DNA from: Methanosarcina sp. 2.H.T.1A.6 | GTDB lineage: Archaea > Halobacteriota > Methanosarcinia > Methanosarcinales > Methanosarcinaceae | Assembly (NCBI RefSeq): GCF_000979455.1 | Contig: NZ_JJOY01000030.1 | Location: 124,001-188,000 of the forward strand | Reading direction: 5' to 3' | Length of the DNA stretch: 64,000 nucleotides | Position numbers and translations under genes: made by a program | Shown here: positions 62,154 to 64,000 of the stretch, piece by piece | Numbering within the stretch: position 1 is the stretch's first letter | How the letters are laid out: every line of letters starts with the position of its first letter | Notes under the pieces: model-generated | What the model saw: only the letters and a program-made list of their open reading frames with translations | Told to the model about the DNA's origin: nothing | Databases searched by the model: none

Positions 62154-62903
62154 ATGGCAATTCAGAAAGGCGATTTCATAAAGTTAAACTACACAGGTAG
62201 ATTTGAGGACGGCAGGATTTTCGACACAACAGACGAAGAGCTTGCAAAAAAAGAAGAGATCTATAATCCCCGCGGACTTTACGGCGGAGACGTCGTTATT
62301 GTTGGAGCAGGGCACACAATCGATGGCCTTGATGAAGACCTTGAAGGAAAGGAAGATGGTTACTCCGGTACAGTTTCAATCCCTCCGGAAAAGGCATTCG
62401 GCCCAAGCAATCCGAGTCTCGTAGAGACCGTTTCCATAACAAAGCTCCCGGACAGAAATGTTCACCCCGGCATGCCTGTTGAACTGGACGGCAGAAGAGG
62501 AGTTGTCAGCAGGGTTATCGGCCGCAGGGTCACTGTAGACTTTAACAGCCCCCTTGCAGGCAAGACTGTTAGCTACGAGTACACCATTGAAAAGATCCTT
62601 GAGAATGATGTTGAAAAGATCCAGGGTATTCTTGCCCTCTATACCGGCATTCGTGACACGGAAGTCGAAATAGCTGATGGTGTCGCAAAGATCAATGTGC
62701 CCACAGGCCTGACCTTCAACCAGCGCTGGCTCATGGCAAAGAACAGGGTGGCATCCGAACTCTTCAAGTACGCAGGTCTCACAGAAGTCCAGCTCATTGA
62801 AAAGCTTACCGCCGAAGCTGAAGTCCCTGCACCTGCAGAGCCTGAAGTCGAGACTGAAGCCGAAACCGAAGTTAAAGAAGAGACTTCAGAGTCCCAGGAA
62901 TAA
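62154..62903 (+). CDS. FKBP-type peptidyl-prolyl cis-trans isomerase (SlyD-like, long archaeal form)
   Basis: About 249 residues from ATG 62154 (MAIQKGDFIKLNYTGRFEDG); the TTG at 62145 is less likely. The FKBP core is split by an insert-in-flap chaperone domain: 'AGHTIDGLDEDLEGKEDGYS' and 'PEKAFGPSNPSLVETVSITK'. It continues into the ~100-residue C-terminal domain of long archaeal FKBPs and ends in a very acidic tail (PEVETEAETEVKEETSE). It speeds proline isomerisation and protects unfolded proteins in the cytoplasm. It is monocistronic, with a terminator hairpin after it. Confidence 0.92.
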   Translation: MAIQKGDFIKLNYTGRFEDGRIFDTTDEELAKKEEIYNPRGLYGGDVVIVGAGHTIDGLDEDLEGKEDGYSGTVSIPPEKAFGPSNPSLVETVSITKLPDRNVHPGMPVELDGRRGVVSRVIGRRVTVDFNSPLAGKTVSYEYTIEKILENDVEKIQGILALYTGIRDTEVEIADGVAKINVPTGLTFNQRWLMAKNRVASELFKYAGLTEVQLIEKLTAEAEVPAPAEPEVETEAETEVKEETSESQE

Positions 62904-62928
62904 TTATTTAACTGTAATTAACAGAAAT

Positions 62929-62950
62929 GCGAAGAGTTATTTCTCTTCGC
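62929..62950 (+). terminator. hairpin terminator after the FKBP gene
   Basis: gcgaagag, a 6-base loop and ctcttcgc form an 8-bp perfect stem, followed by aaatttt, 25 bp past the stop codon. Confidence 0.5.
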
Positions 62951-63067
62951 AAATTTTATATATAATAATCAGGTTCTCTGTATACGCGTCCCGGAATATC
63001 AGGACGGTTTGCCGGGATTTATCCGGAAAGCCAAAAAAAGTTACATTTAAAAGTCTATTTTCAACAT

Positions 63068-63153
63068 GCTGAGGTAGCCCAGCGGACTACGGCGCCGGTC
63101 TTGAAAACCGGTAGTGCTCACGCGCTACGGGAGTTCGAATCTCCCCCTCAGCG
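63068..63153 (+). tRNA. tRNA-Ser (anticodon TGA)
   Basis: An 86-nt tRNA. Acceptor stem GCTGAGG pairs with CCTCAGC and is followed by discriminator G. The anticodon arm is GCCGGTCTTGAAAACCGGT, with anticodon TGA, reading UCN serine codons. The long variable arm (AGTGCTCACGCGCTA) is diagnostic for tRNA-Ser. The T arm is GGGAGTTCGAATCTCCC. CCA is not encoded. No intron is present. An A/T-rich box (tttaaaag, 63047-63054) lies upstream and may be the TATA element. Confidence 0.97.
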
Positions 63154-64000
63154 TAACTTCAAGGCTTTTTTAAAAAGATCTTTTTATTCCAATCAATGCC
63201 TATCTCCGATAGTTGCCGCGTCCCGCACTTCTAAAAAAGTAAGATCAGACTTTTACATCGGGAGACTGAAAATTTATACATCGGAAAGCTTCAGTTATCA
63301 CTTTTTCAGCTTACTGAAGTTTATATTGAACTTTGCCCCACTGTAATTTTAAGTTCGATAGAACCTTCTATCTGTTCAACAAAAATATTTATAAGCTGCA
63401 GGCCAGGGGAATCCGTGTTCCGAAAACTAAATTCCGGAATTAGAGTCAGATCTGTGCAGATGAACAGTTCTGCTTTTTCCAGCCTGCCGCATATGTTTTA
63501 AGAGAATTGGTTCAGAATAGAATAGGAATTGAGAGTTTAGGTTCTTTCCCAATATCCAAATATTTTTATCATCTAAAAATCCGTTTTTCCGTTTTTCTGT
63601 TTTTCCGTTTTTCCAAGTTTTTATATAACTTGTTAATTCTTAATTATTTTTATAATATTTAAAATTTTCTGAGAAAGTTATAGCGCAAATATATTTTGAT
63701 ACATATTCTTCAGTTAGCTGGATTCGATTCCAAAATCTAGTGATTTTTGCATTTCTTGATTGAAATTCTGAATTCGCAAGAAGAATCCGGCCTTTAATCA
63801 AAATCAGTATTCAAGCTCAAAAAACCGTGATCCAAAAATCTTACCACAAGAATTGTAACCAATTATAAAATCCAGTGATTTTTAATTTTACATTCATCAC
63901 TGGATTTTGGTACTGAGTCTTATTTCCTGTCCTTTTCTTATTCTCTACCTTTATCTACAATTTTTTATGGATATTCCTACGTCTGATTAACTTGATTTGA
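63154..64000. other. 847-bp gene-free end of the window
   Basis: No convincing ORF or RNA. It holds a T-rich tandem stretch of tttttccg units (63582-63616) and the hairpin listed separately. A regulatory region for a gene beyond the window is possible. Confidence 0.5.
63867..63908. repeat. perfect 13-bp inverted repeat
   Basis: aaaatccagtgat, a 16-base spacer, then atcactggatttt. A diverged single arm (aaaatctagtgattttt) also occurs at 63733-63749. It could be a terminator for a gene entering from the right, or the relic of a small mobile element. Confidence 0.6.

Noticed and set aside
63101-63346. 81-aa + strand ORF overlapping the tRNA
   Set aside because: It begins inside tRNA-Ser and has no coding character.

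Overview
The window is a stretch of a Methanosarcina chromosome (Methanosarcinales, Archaea). The diagnostic genes are the chromatin protein MC1, a complete coenzyme F430 gene cluster (cfbA-E, in the order A-E-D-C-B), a methylcobamide:CoM methyltransferase-type protein, a fused-repeat tRNA splicing endonuclease, NikR and DUF1638 proteins. Much of the AT-rich intergenic space carries short tandem repeats.

Layout. 1-2.8 kb: a HEAT-repeat protein cut by the window edge and an MtaA/MtbA-like methyltransferase. 2.9-12.6 kb: an accessory locus read on the minus strand that looks like an archaeal polymorphic-toxin system. It has a 1197-residue secreted VWA/thrombospondin-3-repeat protein ending in a PD-(D/E)xK-like nuclease domain, a downstream immunity candidate, a headless second toxin cassette with its own immunity candidate, and two further scraps of the same pre-toxin module. 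A pilin-like gene and a broken cupin tail lie among the scraps. 12.2-18.9 kb: cupin, an unknown protein, MC1, SRPBCC and PHP proteins, a possible 40-residue small ORF, HflX, a DUF2209-like protein and EndA. 19.1-25.0 kb: the F430 cluster. 25.4-30.8 kb: a transglutaminase-like lipoprotein, an alpha/beta hydrolase and an APC transporter with universal-stress domains.

31.0-37.3 kb: an accessory block in which an acyltransferase, a cupin/metallophosphoesterase pair, an RNB-dsRBD ribonuclease and a small helical protein are separated by solitary copies of a 37-bp CRISPR-type repeat. Only the last two copies form a one-spacer array. 37.6-48.2 kb: a complete type I-B CRISPR-Cas system on the minus strand, with the order cas6-cas4-cas1-cas2, leader, 33-repeat array, then cas8b-cas7-cas5-cas3. 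The array therefore separates the adaptation and interference modules.

48.8-56.5 kb: AlkD-like glycosylase, GNAT, a small membrane protein, an ABC ATPase, two DUF1638 proteins and a GT3-type glycogen synthase. 56.46-58.03 kb: an IscB element (omega-RNA region plus intact iscB) inserted in the 3' end of the glycogen synthase gene. A 256-bp relative that has lost iscB but kept the omega-RNA-like region sits in the 3' end of nikR at 60.85-61.10 kb. The window closes with a Na+/Ca2+ exchanger, two tandem GNAT paralogues, NikR, an FKBP-type prolyl isomerase and tRNA-Ser(UGA).

The most interesting observations are the toxin/immunity cassette locus, the gene blocks bracketed by lone CRISPR-type repeats, and the IscB/omega-RNA pair whose insertions fall in gene 3' ends in the same orientation. 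All calls rest on reading the sequence and on family knowledge. No database search was run.
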